Source: an uncultured Prevotella sp. (GTDB lineage Bacteria; Bacteroidota; Bacteroidia; Bacteroidales; Bacteroidaceae). Taken from it: a DNA stretch of 64,000 nt. The DNA lies in NCBI GenBank assembly GCA_946404405.1, contig CAMJDL010000006.1:1-64000 (forward strand), given 5' to 3'. The notes beneath the pieces are model-generated. The model saw only the letters and a list, made by a program, of their open reading frames with translations, was not told the DNA's origin and did no database searches. The position numbers were made by a program, and so were the translations under genes. Every line of letters starts with the position of its first letter. Position 1 is the stretch's first letter. This document shows positions 25,595 to 33,912 of the stretch, in pieces.

Positions 25595-27850
25595 TTACTT
25601 AATAACAACCTTCCGTGTCTGTCCGTTGCTCAAGCGAATGATATTCATACCCTTCTTGGCTTTTGGCAATATGTTTCCTTGAACGTCATAGATTCTGTCT
25701 ACTTCATTATTGTCGCTAATCCTCAAATTGTTTATACCTGCAGGATCAATGCTCGTGACAGCTCTGGCCGAGAAGCCGAAACTTCTTTCTTCACCAGCAA
25801 GTCCGTATGAATTTTCATCGCAATAGATTAAGAGACCGTAATCTGGGCGCACTTCATTATTAGTATATAACGTTGATAACAGCAAATAGAGTTCTTGTCC
25901 TTTGTGGAACGTTGTTTTGTATTGCTTATATCCTGCTTTGGGCAAGAAGATTGAATTACCATTCGTGCCTGTAACATAACAGCCGCTAATACCGTTAAGA
26001 TTGCCTAATGTCCACGTGCAATTACTATACAATTCCATAGCTTCTGCTTCTGTCGGTAATCTCCAGGGTTTTCCCCAATTCTTTATTACAGCATCATCAG
26101 TCTCATCCAAAGTGTATTTGTTGTCAACTTCTCCGAATTCAGGTGAGAAACAATATTTGGTCAGAGTATTTTCTGTCCCATTACAATAACTATAGGTTCC
26201 CCAGTAATAGGATTCTTTCAGTATGGTCTCACCCCACGAGAAGTAATAGCCATAGTCCTCTGGGCGTGCAGCACCAACATTCTTAGTGGCCCACAACAAT
26301 CCACTTGGTAATCCAAGGTCTACATATTCGTAAGTGTCTTCTGTGTAAATGCCTTCAATCGTAATGTCATGAGCCGGAACCGTTTCGGGATACTCTCCCC
26401 AACCGAACAGGAAACCTTGCTTTAGCGGGAATACCGTCGGAGGATTAATGCGTGAGTTGTATTCCTGAGTTTCAGTCTTAAAAACGTTATTGTCAACCAT
26501 GTATATGATGTTGTAACTGTTTATGGAAAAAGTGCCATTGACTATCCAGCTGTTTTGATAGATAAAGGGTGGCACATAGTCCCATCCATTAAAGGTATAG
26601 CCTTCCTTGACAGGGTCTGCAGGAGGAACAACAGTCTCTCCTTCCTTATATTCGTCCACCTGATACAATACTCCATCAACATAATAAGATACAGTATAAG
26701 TAGGTTGTGGTATTAAGCTCGCCAAAGAAATAATAGAAGGATACTCGTTTTCTTTGAACTCCCAAACAGTAGTATCAAAACCTGCCAAAGGAGTACCCGA
26801 TTTCAGGTCACCGTCTGAGATGGCTGCTCCGTATGATTCATTATTAGTGGCCCATGTGTTAAGGTAATATGTATCTGTAACAGCAGCATTAGAAGTACTT
26901 GGTATTACCACACTTTTTGCTATTGCAAAACCGCGACCGTAGGACATGAATTTGGGCGCACTAATAAGATGGTCGCCAGTGGTTAATTGTCCACATATTC
27001 CACCTATGTTAGGCATGAACATGTCACTGCTGCAATTGTAATTGCCAACAGATATTTGTCCCGCGAACAATGCATTTGAGATAGTTCCTGAGGCACCAGA
27101 AATACCTCCTATGTGTTCGTTACTTGCACCAATGATATTGAGAGAAGCATCAACTGCTGAATAACACTCCGACATATTGGTGCATGAACCCGCTATACCA
27201 CCGACATAGCAACCACTATTCAAACCAAGATAGTTTTCCTTGAACGTGATATTACCCTTGGCATATATCTTTTTTGCATCGGTAGCATAACTGACTACAG
27301 TTCCAACATAACTTGACATCAGGCTGGTATTCAATTCAATTTCGATGTCACCGTATAAGTTCTCAACACTTTTAACCATGGCAGCAATGCCTCCTATATA
27401 CTTACCGTAACTGATTTCCATTTTGCCTTGAACACTGACATTCTTGATTTCAGCCTTTATGGCATAACCAAACAGCCCCACATTATCTTTCATGTCAGGA
27501 TATTCAAATTGATTACTGTTGATAAGCAAATTAGTAATGCTATGATTTAAACCGTCGAAAGTTCCAGAGAAGGGCTTTCCCGAATGCAAACCGATGGGAG
27601 ACCATGGGTGATTGTCTAAGTCAATGTCACAGTCCAAAATGACTTTCTTTCCTTCGAAAGAACAATTGTTATAACTGACCAAATCGGCAAAACCCTTGAA
27701 TTGGGCTGCTGACGTAATGTGATATTCAGAGGCACTTTCGTTGTACCAGCTGGTATCGGTCTTTTTCCCGTCCCATACAGATTTCGCAGCATACACATGT
27801 TGCGCCATCAAAAGCGTTGAAACAAACAAGAGTAAAAAAGATTTCTTCAT
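25595..27850 (-). CDS. exported multidomain protein (GLUG-like, InlB B-repeat, FISUMP, sorting-like tail)
   Basis: A 751-aa protein with signal peptide (MKKSFLLLFVSTLLMAQHVYA). Domains in order: a beta-helix-like region with GLUG-type repeats (FSGTFDGLNHSITNLLI, VGLFGYAI, GGIAG, GGISG) to about residue 330; two Listeria-Bacteroides InlB B-type repeats near 385-500 (YTVSYYVDGVLYQ, GYTFNGWDYVPP); a Fibrobacter-type FISUMP domain from about 513 (YVDLGLPSGLLWATKNVGA); and a C-terminal NGQTRKVVIK stretch like type IX secretion sorting tails. It should be surface-bound or secreted. The exact ligand is unknown. A 475-base region upstream holds a candidate structured RNA. Confidence 0.75.
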   Translation of the reverse strand: MKKSFLLLFVSTLLMAQHVYAAKSVWDGKKTDTSWYNESASEYHITSAAQFKGFADLVSYNNCSFEGKKVILDCDIDLDNHPWSPIGLHSGKPFSGTFDGLNHSITNLLINSNQFEYPDMKDNVGLFGYAIKAEIKNVSVQGKMEISYGKYIGGIAAMVKSVENLYGDIEIELNTSLMSSYVGTVVSYATDAKKIYAKGNITFKENYLGLNSGCYVGGIAGSCTNMSECYSAVDASLNIIGASNEHIGGISGASGTISNALFAGQISVGNYNCSSDMFMPNIGGICGQLTTGDHLISAPKFMSYGRGFAIAKSVVIPSTSNAAVTDTYYLNTWATNNESYGAAISDGDLKSGTPLAGFDTTVWEFKENEYPSIISLASLIPQPTYTVSYYVDGVLYQVDEYKEGETVVPPADPVKEGYTFNGWDYVPPFIYQNSWIVNGTFSINSYNIIYMVDNNVFKTETQEYNSRINPPTVFPLKQGFLFGWGEYPETVPAHDITIEGIYTEDTYEYVDLGLPSGLLWATKNVGAARPEDYGYYFSWGETILKESYYWGTYSYCNGTENTLTKYCFSPEFGEVDNKYTLDETDDAVIKNWGKPWRLPTEAEAMELYSNCTWTLGNLNGISGCYVTGTNGNSIFLPKAGYKQYKTTFHKGQELYLLLSTLYTNNEVRPDYGLLIYCDENSYGLAGEERSFGFSARAVTSIDPAGINNLRISDNNEVDRIYDVQGNILPKAKKGMNIIRLSNGQTRKVVIK

Positions 27851-27896
27851 ATTCTTTTTAAGTTTATTATATTGTTATTATTTTGAATGCACACAA

Positions 27897-28135
27897 ATAA
27901 AAAACGTGAGCAATTACTTCGCTTACGTTCACTTGGTATCGCCAAACACCATCACCACTTAAACGAGTAAAGGCCCACGCCATCAGGCGCGAACCGTCTC
28001 AACTTTACTCTCGTGGTTACTAAATTTTGGCGATTTTAGTGAACAAGATTCAGCGGACGCTTCAACGTATATGTTTAATTATATTTCTCTCAGCCCATAG
28101 GCATCTGCGGTTTTAAGGGTTCAACATTTGTTTAA
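27897..28135 (-). ncRNA. candidate structured RNA or regulatory leader
   Basis: Between a strong promoter (28142-28173) and a terminator (27904-27928) lies about 230 bases with no credible ORF and a nested helix: GTTCACT (28044-28038) with AGTGAAC (27933-27927), TCGCCAAA (28033-28026) with TTTGGCGA (27946-27939), CCAC/GTGG, GAGTAAAG/CTTTACTC, and a CGCC/GGCG tip. It could be a free small RNA or an attenuating leader of the surface-protein gene 47 bases further on. It matches no family I can name; a GGGCTGAGAG string is not enough for a TPP riboswitch. Coordinates are approximate. Confidence 0.55.
27904..27928 (-). terminator. intrinsic terminator of the candidate RNA
   Basis: Stem ACGTAAGC (27928-27921) with GCTCACGT (27911-27904), one mismatch, 9-base loop, followed by six T on the minus strand. 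Confidence 0.65.
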
Positions 28136-28141
28136 CATCTG

Positions 28142-28173
28142 CAAAGATAGTGACTTTTTCCGATACTTCCAAA
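28142..28173 (-). promoter_or_regulatory. Bacteroidota promoter (candidate RNA / surface protein)
   Basis: TTTG (28173-28170), 20-base spacer, TATCTTTG (28149-28142); both elements exact. Confidence 0.8.
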
Positions 28174-28254
28174 TGTTTCAACACTTATTTTTAGCTTTTT
28201 GTCTTGATAAAAGATAGGATGCACTTCGAAAATGAAAGAAAAATGGTTTTTTTC

Positions 28255-28285
28255 TTTGCATTTTGCTCGGTTTTCACTACCTTTG
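28255..28285 (+). promoter_or_regulatory. Bacteroidota promoter (vor operon)
   Basis: TTTG 28255-28258, 19-base spacer, TACCTTTG 28278-28285, 40 bases before the ferredoxin-subunit gene. Confidence 0.8.
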
Positions 28286-28325
28286 CACCCCAAAATCAGG
28301 ATTTAATGCATTAAATAGGTATATT

Positions 28326-28556
28326 ATGGCTAAAATGAAAGGCGCCATCGTGGTGGATACTGAGAGGTGTAAGGGATGCCAGTTGTGCATCATCGCCTGC
28401 CCTCAGAAGGTCATCGCGCTGGCCAACAAAGTGAATCTGCACGGCTACCCCTATGTGGAGGCTACGAACGAAGAGGCCTGCGTAGGCTGTGCTTCGTGTG
28501 GCATTGTCTGCCCAGACGGCTGTATCACCGTGTATCGTAAAAAAATGGAGGAGTAA
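28326..28556 (+). CDS. 2-oxoacid:ferredoxin oxidoreductase, ferredoxin-like (delta) subunit
   Basis: A 76-aa protein with two [4Fe-4S] motifs, CKGCQLCIIACP and CVGCASCGIVCP, the bacterial ferredoxin fold. It is the electron-transfer subunit of the complex whose other subunits follow: alpha 3 bases downstream, then beta and gamma. ATG 28326 was chosen because the longer frame starts on the promoter side. Confidence 0.9.
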   Translation: MAKMKGAIVVDTERCKGCQLCIIACPQKVIALANKVNLHGYPYVEATNEEACVGCASCGIVCPDGCITVYRKKMEE

Positions 28557-28559
28557 GCT

Positions 28560-29642
28560 ATGGCAGAAGAAAGAGAAGTTGTACTGATGAAAGGCAATGA
28601 GGCTATCGCCCATGCTGCTATTCGTTGCGGATGCGACGGCTATTTCGGCTATCCTATTACTCCGCAGAGTGAAGTGATTGAGACGTTGGCTGAGCTGAAG
28701 CCTTGGGAGACTACTGGTATGCAGGTGGTTCAGGCTGAGAGTGAGCTGGCTTCGATTTACATGGTCTATGGCGCCGCTGGTGCTGGTAAGCGTGCGATGA
28801 CCTCATCGTCATCGCCTGGTATCGCCCTGATGCAGGAGGGTATCACGTATATGGCTGGTGCTGAGGTGCCAGGTGTGTTTGTGAACGTTCAGCGTGGCGG
28901 TCCTGGTCTGGGAACCATCCAGCCCTCACAGGGTGACTACTTCCAGGCTACCCGTGGTGGTGGTAATGGTGACTACAAGGTCATCGTGCTGGCTCCGTCT
29001 TCTGTACAGGAGATGGCTGATTTCGTGGATCTCGCCTTTGAGTTGGCATTCAAGTATCGCAACCCTGCTATGATTCTGAGCGATGGTGTGATTGGTCAGA
29101 TGATGGAGAAGGTGGTGCTGCCGCCGTTCAAGCCCCGTCGTACGGACGAGGAAGTCATCAAGCAGTGTCCTTGGGCTTCTACTGGTAAGCCAAAGAATCG
29201 TGAGCGCGTAGTCATCACATCGCTGGAACTGAAGCCGGAAATAATGGAGCAGCGTAACATCGCCCTTCAGGAGAAATATGCGAAGATTCAGGAGAACGAG
29301 GTGCGCTTCGAGGAGCAGCAGATGGAAGATGCTGAGTATGCTATCGTAGCCTTCGGTTCTGCAGCTCGTATCGCTGAGAAGAGTGTTGAGATCGCTCGTG
29401 AGCAGGGCATTAAGGTTGGTCTGTTCCGTCCTATCACGCTGTTCCCATTCCCAACGAAGCAGATTGCTGAGCTCTCGAAGAAGGTAAAGGGCATCTTGGT
29501 TGCTGAGATCAACGCTGGCCAGATGGTACAGGATGTTCGCCTGGCTGTGAACGGTGCTGTGCCCGTCGAGCAGTTCGGACGTCTGGGTGGTATCGTTCCC
29601 GATCCTGAAGAAATTGTTAATGCACTTAAAATGGTCATGTAA
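28560..29642 (+). CDS. vorB: 2-oxoacid (3-methyl-2-oxobutanoate):ferredoxin oxidoreductase alpha subunit
   Basis: Alpha subunit, 360 aa, of the four-subunit enzyme that converts branched-chain 2-oxoacids or 2-oxoglutarate plus CoA to acyl-CoA, reducing ferredoxin. Pyrimidine-binding domain I is seen (GCDGYFGYPITPQSEVIE, SSSPGIALMQEG, RGGPGLGTIQPSQGD), and a C-terminal transketolase-type domain (LFRPITLFPFPTKQI). The Vor name follows the family most alike in Bacteroidales; Kor (2-oxoglutarate) is the main alternative. Confidence 0.88.
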   Translation: MAEEREVVLMKGNEAIAHAAIRCGCDGYFGYPITPQSEVIETLAELKPWETTGMQVVQAESELASIYMVYGAAGAGKRAMTSSSSPGIALMQEGITYMAGAEVPGVFVNVQRGGPGLGTIQPSQGDYFQATRGGGNGDYKVIVLAPSSVQEMADFVDLAFELAFKYRNPAMILSDGVIGQMMEKVVLPPFKPRRTDEEVIKQCPWASTGKPKNRERVVITSLELKPEIMEQRNIALQEKYAKIQENEVRFEEQQMEDAEYAIVAFGSAARIAEKSVEIAREQGIKVGLFRPITLFPFPTKQIAELSKKVKGILVAEINAGQMVQDVRLAVNGAVPVEQFGRLGGIVPDPEEIVNALKMVM

Positions 29643-29645
29643 GCT

Positions 29646-30419
29646 ATGGATAGAAATCAAATAGTTCAACCAGAGAACATCGTCTGCAAGAAGCCGACGC
29701 TGATGAACGACAACAATATGCACTACTGCCCAGGCTGTAGTCATGGTGTGGTGCATAAGCTCATTGCCGAAGTCATCGAAGAGATGGGTATGGAAGACAA
29801 GGCCGTAGGTGTATCGCCTGTAGGCTGTGCTGTCTTCGCGTACAATTATATAGATATAGACTGGCAGGAGGCTGCCCATGGTCGTGCTCCCGCACTGGCT
29901 ACTGGTATCAAGCGCTGCTGGCCCGACCGTCTGGTATTTACTTATCAGGGTGATGGCGACTTGGCTTGTATTGGTACTTGTGAGACCATCCACGCCTTGA
30001 ACCGTGGTGAGAACATCGTGATTATCTTCGTCAACAATGCCATTTATGGTATGACGGGTGGTCAGATGGCTCCTACAACGCTGATTGGTCAGAAGACTTC
30101 TACTTGTCCTTATGGACGTGATCCGCAGTTGCATGGTTATCCCTTGAAGATGGCCGATATCGCTGCTGGCTTGGAGGGTACGTGCTACGTCACTCGTCAG
30201 AGTGTGGAGAGCGTGGGTTCCATCCTGAAGGCAAAGAAGGCACTGCGCAAGGCTTTCGAGGCATCGATGGCTGGAAAGGGTTCAAGTCTCGTAGAGTTTG
30301 TTTCTACCTGTAACAGCGGTTGGAAACTGACGCCTGCTAAGGCTAATGAATGGATGAAGGAGAACATGTTCCCCTTCTATCCTAAAGGTGACCTGAAAGA
30401 TACGACAGGCGAGAAGTAA
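29646..30419 (+). CDS. 2-oxoacid:ferredoxin oxidoreductase beta (TPP-binding) subunit
   Basis: A 257-aa subunit holding thiamine diphosphate. Signatures: YCPGCSHGVVHKLIAEV with the conserved Cys pair, SPVGCAV, and the TPP motif YQGDGDLACIGTCETIHA followed by FVNNAIYGMTGGQMAPTT. It starts 3 bases after the alpha subunit stop. The gamma subunit gene is separated from it by one unrelated exported-protein gene. Confidence 0.9.
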   Translation: MDRNQIVQPENIVCKKPTLMNDNNMHYCPGCSHGVVHKLIAEVIEEMGMEDKAVGVSPVGCAVFAYNYIDIDWQEAAHGRAPALATGIKRCWPDRLVFTYQGDGDLACIGTCETIHALNRGENIVIIFVNNAIYGMTGGQMAPTTLIGQKTSTCPYGRDPQLHGYPLKMADIAAGLEGTCYVTRQSVESVGSILKAKKALRKAFEASMAGKGSSLVEFVSTCNSGWKLTPAKANEWMKENMFPFYPKGDLKDTTGEK

Positions 30420-30438
30420 TATTTTAAAATAAGAAGTT

Positions 30439-31932
30439 ATGAAGAAGCTGTATGCTCTTTTTCTAGTTTGTTCACTATCGCTGACAGGTTTAGCACAAAG
30501 GTCTAATCTTGTAGGTACGTGGCAATTGATTGATGCTAATGGATTTCCCACTACGTCAGTGAAGGTATTCATGCCTGACGGAAAGGTCCTAGGCCTGAGT
30601 TTCAGCAGAGATTTCAGTAATAGTAGCGTATGGTACATGGCTAACTACGAGGTGCTGAGTGATTCGACGTATATGGAACATCTCTTATATCATTCAGAGA
30701 TTTTTTACCAGTGTGACGGTTATTTCAACTACCAACAGTTAAACGACAGCATGCGTGTCACTACATATTCCACCTATTTGCCCAACGGACGTTTGATGCA
30801 ATCTGAAGGAAAATGGAAGAAAATGGACAGACCGTTGCCGACTTTCACTGAAGCAGAGTGGCAGGCCCTGTACCAGAAGTCTTTGGCAGAGTTCGACCGT
30901 CTGCCCAAGGAAGGACAGACTGTTGCACAATATGGTCAGGAACTCTACAATAAATTTCAGAGCTATAAGAAAGCCAATAAGATTGATCGTGCCGTCGAGT
31001 CGCTACTCATCAGGGCAGAGTTGGATACCAATAATTCGGACTGGCAGCTTGACGTGTTGAATTTCTATCTGGAGAATCACTATTCACCGTCGATAGCTGA
31101 GAGGATTGCAGACCGCTATATCCGTCTTACTGAGGCTAAGGCACCTGTTGCCAACGATACCAGCGTGGTCAATGCCTATCGCATGAAAGCTTATCTCTAC
31201 AACTACCGTGGCAATCCTGCCATGCCCGAGATGCGCAGTATCATCAGCAAGGCCATTGAAATGGAGACCGCTGCCGGTCATCAGCCCACCAAGGACTACG
31301 GACTTGACTATTTCATGATGGCGATGAGTTACTTGCCGGAGGGCAACATGGCAAAACTCTACGAATATGCCATGAAGAGCATCGATATATTTAAGAAAGC
31401 TGCTGATGTCAGCGACAACCAGAAGGCAGAAGCCTATATGATGGCTGGTGTAGCACTGGTGCAAGATGAGCAGCATCCGCGCGAAAATGAAGGCATCGAC
31501 CTCTTGAAGAAAGCAGAGTCGTTGTTTAACGGTGATTTAGCATTCAAGATAACGAGCATGGTTTATCCTTTCATGTTCCAAGGCTATGAGAATCTGCTTG
31601 AGAAGAACCCTAAGGACAAGATGCTTAAGAAGGAGGTGGAGCAGTTCATGGCCGATAAGTTGATGTACAGTGTCTTTGAGGCTACTGATAAGGAGCACAA
31701 CCTCTGGGGAGAGTATATCGTTCTTGAAAAAGGCAAATGGACGCTGGAGAATCCCGCATGCATAGATAACGGTTTCACTCATTATCTCTTACAGAAGGAT
31801 GATAAGTATCTGGAAGTGAAAGTGAAAGAAGACGAAAAATTGACCGGTGTAATACATATCAGACCAGTCGATGCTGCCATGAAGCAGAACATTATCAAGC
31901 AGTGGAAGGCGTACAAAAAAGGAAAAAAGTAA
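30439..31932 (+). CDS. exported DUF4488-like/TPR protein
   Basis: A 497-aa protein with a signal peptide (MKKLYALFLVCSLSLTGLAQ). Residues 22-135 form a lipocalin-like beta domain (LVGTWQLIDANGFPTTSV ... GKWKKMDRP) of the DUF4488 kind; residues 140-440 are helical repeats resembling TPRs (AYMMAGVALVQDEQHPRENE). It lies between the beta and gamma genes of a cytoplasmic oxidoreductase, 19 and 12 bases from them, so it is cotranscribed. A periplasmic role is expected, and the link to the enzyme is unclear. Confidence 0.75.
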   Translation: MKKLYALFLVCSLSLTGLAQRSNLVGTWQLIDANGFPTTSVKVFMPDGKVLGLSFSRDFSNSSVWYMANYEVLSDSTYMEHLLYHSEIFYQCDGYFNYQQLNDSMRVTTYSTYLPNGRLMQSEGKWKKMDRPLPTFTEAEWQALYQKSLAEFDRLPKEGQTVAQYGQELYNKFQSYKKANKIDRAVESLLIRAELDTNNSDWQLDVLNFYLENHYSPSIAERIADRYIRLTEAKAPVANDTSVVNAYRMKAYLYNYRGNPAMPEMRSIISKAIEMETAAGHQPTKDYGLDYFMMAMSYLPEGNMAKLYEYAMKSIDIFKKAADVSDNQKAEAYMMAGVALVQDEQHPRENEGIDLLKKAESLFNGDLAFKITSMVYPFMFQGYENLLEKNPKDKMLKKEVEQFMADKLMYSVFEATDKEHNLWGEYIVLEKGKWTLENPACIDNGFTHYLLQKDDKYLEVKVKEDEKLTGVIHIRPVDAAMKQNIIKQWKAYKKGKK

Positions 31933-31944
31933 AAAAATAAAACG

Positions 31945-32487
31945 ATGAAAAAAGAGATAATTATCAGTGGTTTTGGAGGTCAGGGCGTGCTCTCAATGGG
32001 TAAGATCCTGGCCTATAGTGGACTGATGGATAATAAGGAGGTGACATGGATGCCTGCCTATGGTCCTGAGCAGCGTGGCGGTACAGCCAATGTGACGGTC
32101 ATTGTCAGCGACGAGCGCATCTCATCGCCCATCCTCTCGAAGTATGACATTGCTGTGGTGCTGAACCAGCCATCGTTGGAGAAGTTCGAGCCAAAGATCA
32201 AGCCCGGAGGTATTCTGATTTACGACGGTTTTGGCATTATCAACAAGCCAACACGTAAGGACATCACAGTCTATGAAATCAATGCGATGGACAAGGCTGC
32301 CGAGATGAAGAACTCGAAGGTGTTCAACATGATTGTGTTGGGTGGACTGCTGAAAATCGCTCCTGTGGTGAGTACCAAGGGTGTTGAAAAGGCATTGAAG
32401 AAGACGCTGCCTGAGCGTCACCATGATCTGATTCCTCTGAATATGCAAGCCATAGAAGAGGGTGGTAAGATTATTGAAAAGCAGTAA
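31945..32487 (+). CDS. 2-oxoacid:ferredoxin oxidoreductase gamma subunit
   Basis: A 180-aa gamma subunit with the glycine-rich start MKKEIIISGFGGQGVLSMG and the core YGPEQRGGTANVTVIVSDE. It completes the delta-alpha-beta-gamma set. It shares its fold with IorB at 13831, but the two belong to separate complexes. Start ATG 31945, 12 bases after the DUF4488-like gene. Confidence 0.9.
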   Translation: MKKEIIISGFGGQGVLSMGKILAYSGLMDNKEVTWMPAYGPEQRGGTANVTVIVSDERISSPILSKYDIAVVLNQPSLEKFEPKIKPGGILIYDGFGIINKPTRKDITVYEINAMDKAAEMKNSKVFNMIVLGGLLKIAPVVSTKGVEKALKKTLPERHHDLIPLNMQAIEEGGKIIEKQ

Positions 32488-32534
32488 GGAAAAGGATATA
32501 ATATACACTTTTTAATCACTTTTTCTTAAAAAAC

Positions 32535-32566
32535 TTTGGAAGTTTAAAGATTTTTTTGTTACTTTG
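32535..32566 (+). promoter_or_regulatory. Bacteroidota promoter (OmpA-family gene)
   Basis: TTTG 32535-32538, 20-base spacer, TTACTTTG 32559-32566 (one base off TAnnTTTG), 46 bases before the start. Confidence 0.7.
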
Positions 32567-32612
32567 CACCCATAATAAACCAAATAATGGGTAATTAATT
32601 AAAATTGAGAAA

Positions 32613-33791
32613 ATGAAAAAGTTATTTTTGATGATTGCTGCTGCTACTTTTGCAGCAAATGTTAGTGCACAGAACACTGTGATTACATCTAACAAGTTCG
32701 GTGACAACTGGTATTTCGGTATCAATGGCGGTGTCGCTACTCATGTTAAGGAATCATACACGGATGCCGGTGATGGTTTTATGAAATCTATGGCTCCTAC
32801 TGTAGGTCTTCGCATTGGTAAGAACCTGACCACTGTATTCGGCCTGGCTGCTGAAGGAAATGTTTTCACTCAGTCTAACGAAAAGTGGAATAATGGAAGT
32901 AAGACCTTCATTGAGAATCTGAACGTTAATCTGCTGGGTACTTTCAACCTGAGCAACCTGTTCGGTACTTATAAAGGTGAGCCCCGTACATTCGAGCTGA
33001 TTGCACTTGGTGGTTTTGGTTGGGATCATGATTTCAATCACATGAGTAAAGTTAATGGCGTATCTTCTAAGATTGCTCTTGATTTTGCTTTCAACCTGGG
33101 TTCTGCTAAGGCTGTTCAGTTCTACATTGAGCCAGCTCTCAACTACGCTTTGATTAACTCTGGCTACGATGATTTTGATGACATCAAGTACGATTTGAAT
33201 CGTTCTTACCTCACTCTGAAGGCTGGTTTGAACTTCAAGTTTGGTAACAGCAACGGTACTCACAACTTCGCTGTTGCTCAGCTTCGCGACCAGAACGAGA
33301 TTGACCAGCTGAACGCTAAGATCAACGAGCTCCGTAGTGAGAACAGCGCTAAGGATGGTAAGCTTGCTGCTGCTAATCGCAGCATTGCTGACCTCCAGAC
33401 TCAGCTGACCGCTTGCCAGAACAGACCGATGCCTACAGCTAAGGTTGTTGTTAAGCAGAACTCACAGCTCCAGCCTATCGTTATCTTCGGTGCTGGTAAG
33501 ACCACTATCGACGCTGCTCAGTATGCCAGCATCGAGATGGTTGCCAAGTACATGCGCAACCACAAGGATGCTCAGATCCTGATTAAGGGTTATGCTTCTC
33601 CAGAGGGCGACGAAGCTAAGAACAAGGCTCTTGCTGATGGTCGTGCCGAGAGTGTTAAGACCGCTCTGATTAAGCGCTACAAGATTGCTGCTGATCGTAT
33701 TACAGCTGAGGGTCAGGGTGCTACCAGCGAACTCTCTGAGGAGAACGACTTCAACCGCGTAGCTATGTTCTTCGATACTACCGTTAAATAA
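32613..33791 (+). CDS. OmpA-family outer membrane protein
   Basis: A 392-aa protein with signal peptide (MKKLFLMIAAATFAANVSAQ), an N-terminal eight-stranded-barrel-like region to about residue 215 (aromatic alternating strands such as LTLKAGLNFKFG), a short coiled-coil linker (QLNAKINELRSENSAKDGKL) and a C-terminal OmpA peptidoglycan-binding domain (ILIKGYASPEGDEAKNKALA, DGRAESVKTALI). It should anchor the outer membrane to the wall. Strong own promoter and terminator mark it as a single-gene unit, and the codon use (many GCT, CTG, AAG) suggests high expression. Confidence 0.9.
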   Translation: MKKLFLMIAAATFAANVSAQNTVITSNKFGDNWYFGINGGVATHVKESYTDAGDGFMKSMAPTVGLRIGKNLTTVFGLAAEGNVFTQSNEKWNNGSKTFIENLNVNLLGTFNLSNLFGTYKGEPRTFELIALGGFGWDHDFNHMSKVNGVSSKIALDFAFNLGSAKAVQFYIEPALNYALINSGYDDFDDIKYDLNRSYLTLKAGLNFKFGNSNGTHNFAVAQLRDQNEIDQLNAKINELRSENSAKDGKLAAANRSIADLQTQLTACQNRPMPTAKVVVKQNSQLQPIVIFGAGKTTIDAAQYASIEMVAKYMRNHKDAQILIKGYASPEGDEAKNKALADGRAESVKTALIKRYKIAADRITAEGQGATSELSEENDFNRVAMFFDTTVK

Positions 33792-33818
33792 ATCGAGACA
33801 TAACAACTGAATAAAATG

Positions 33819-33851
33819 TCCCTGCAGATTTTTGTTCTGCAGGGATTTTTT
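33819..33851 (+). terminator. intrinsic terminator of the OmpA-family gene
   Basis: Perfect 10-bp stem TCCCTGCAGA / TCTGCAGGGA (33819-33828, 33836-33845), 7-base loop, six T. Confidence 0.9.
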
Positions 33852-33861
33852 CGTACTTTAA

Positions 33862-33893
33862 TTTGGCATTTTGCTTACTTATTCGTATCTTTG
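33862..33893 (+). promoter_or_regulatory. Bacteroidota promoter (GH2-GH53)
   Basis: TTTG 33862-33865, 20 bases, TATCTTTG 33886-33893, 19 bases before the GH2 start. Confidence 0.8.
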
Positions 33894-33912
33894 TACCCAA
33901 ATTACTAAAGAT

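Noticed and set aside
28087..28096. GGGCTGAGAG on the minus strand, like part of a TPP riboswitch
   Set aside because: The second conserved half of the TPP aptamer is missing and the downstream gene is a surface protein, not a thiamine gene.
28926..30134. 402-codon open frame opposite the vor alpha and beta genes
   Set aside because: It covers two clear oxidoreductase genes on the other strand; the composition (many His, Thr, Leu) is typical of an antisense shadow.
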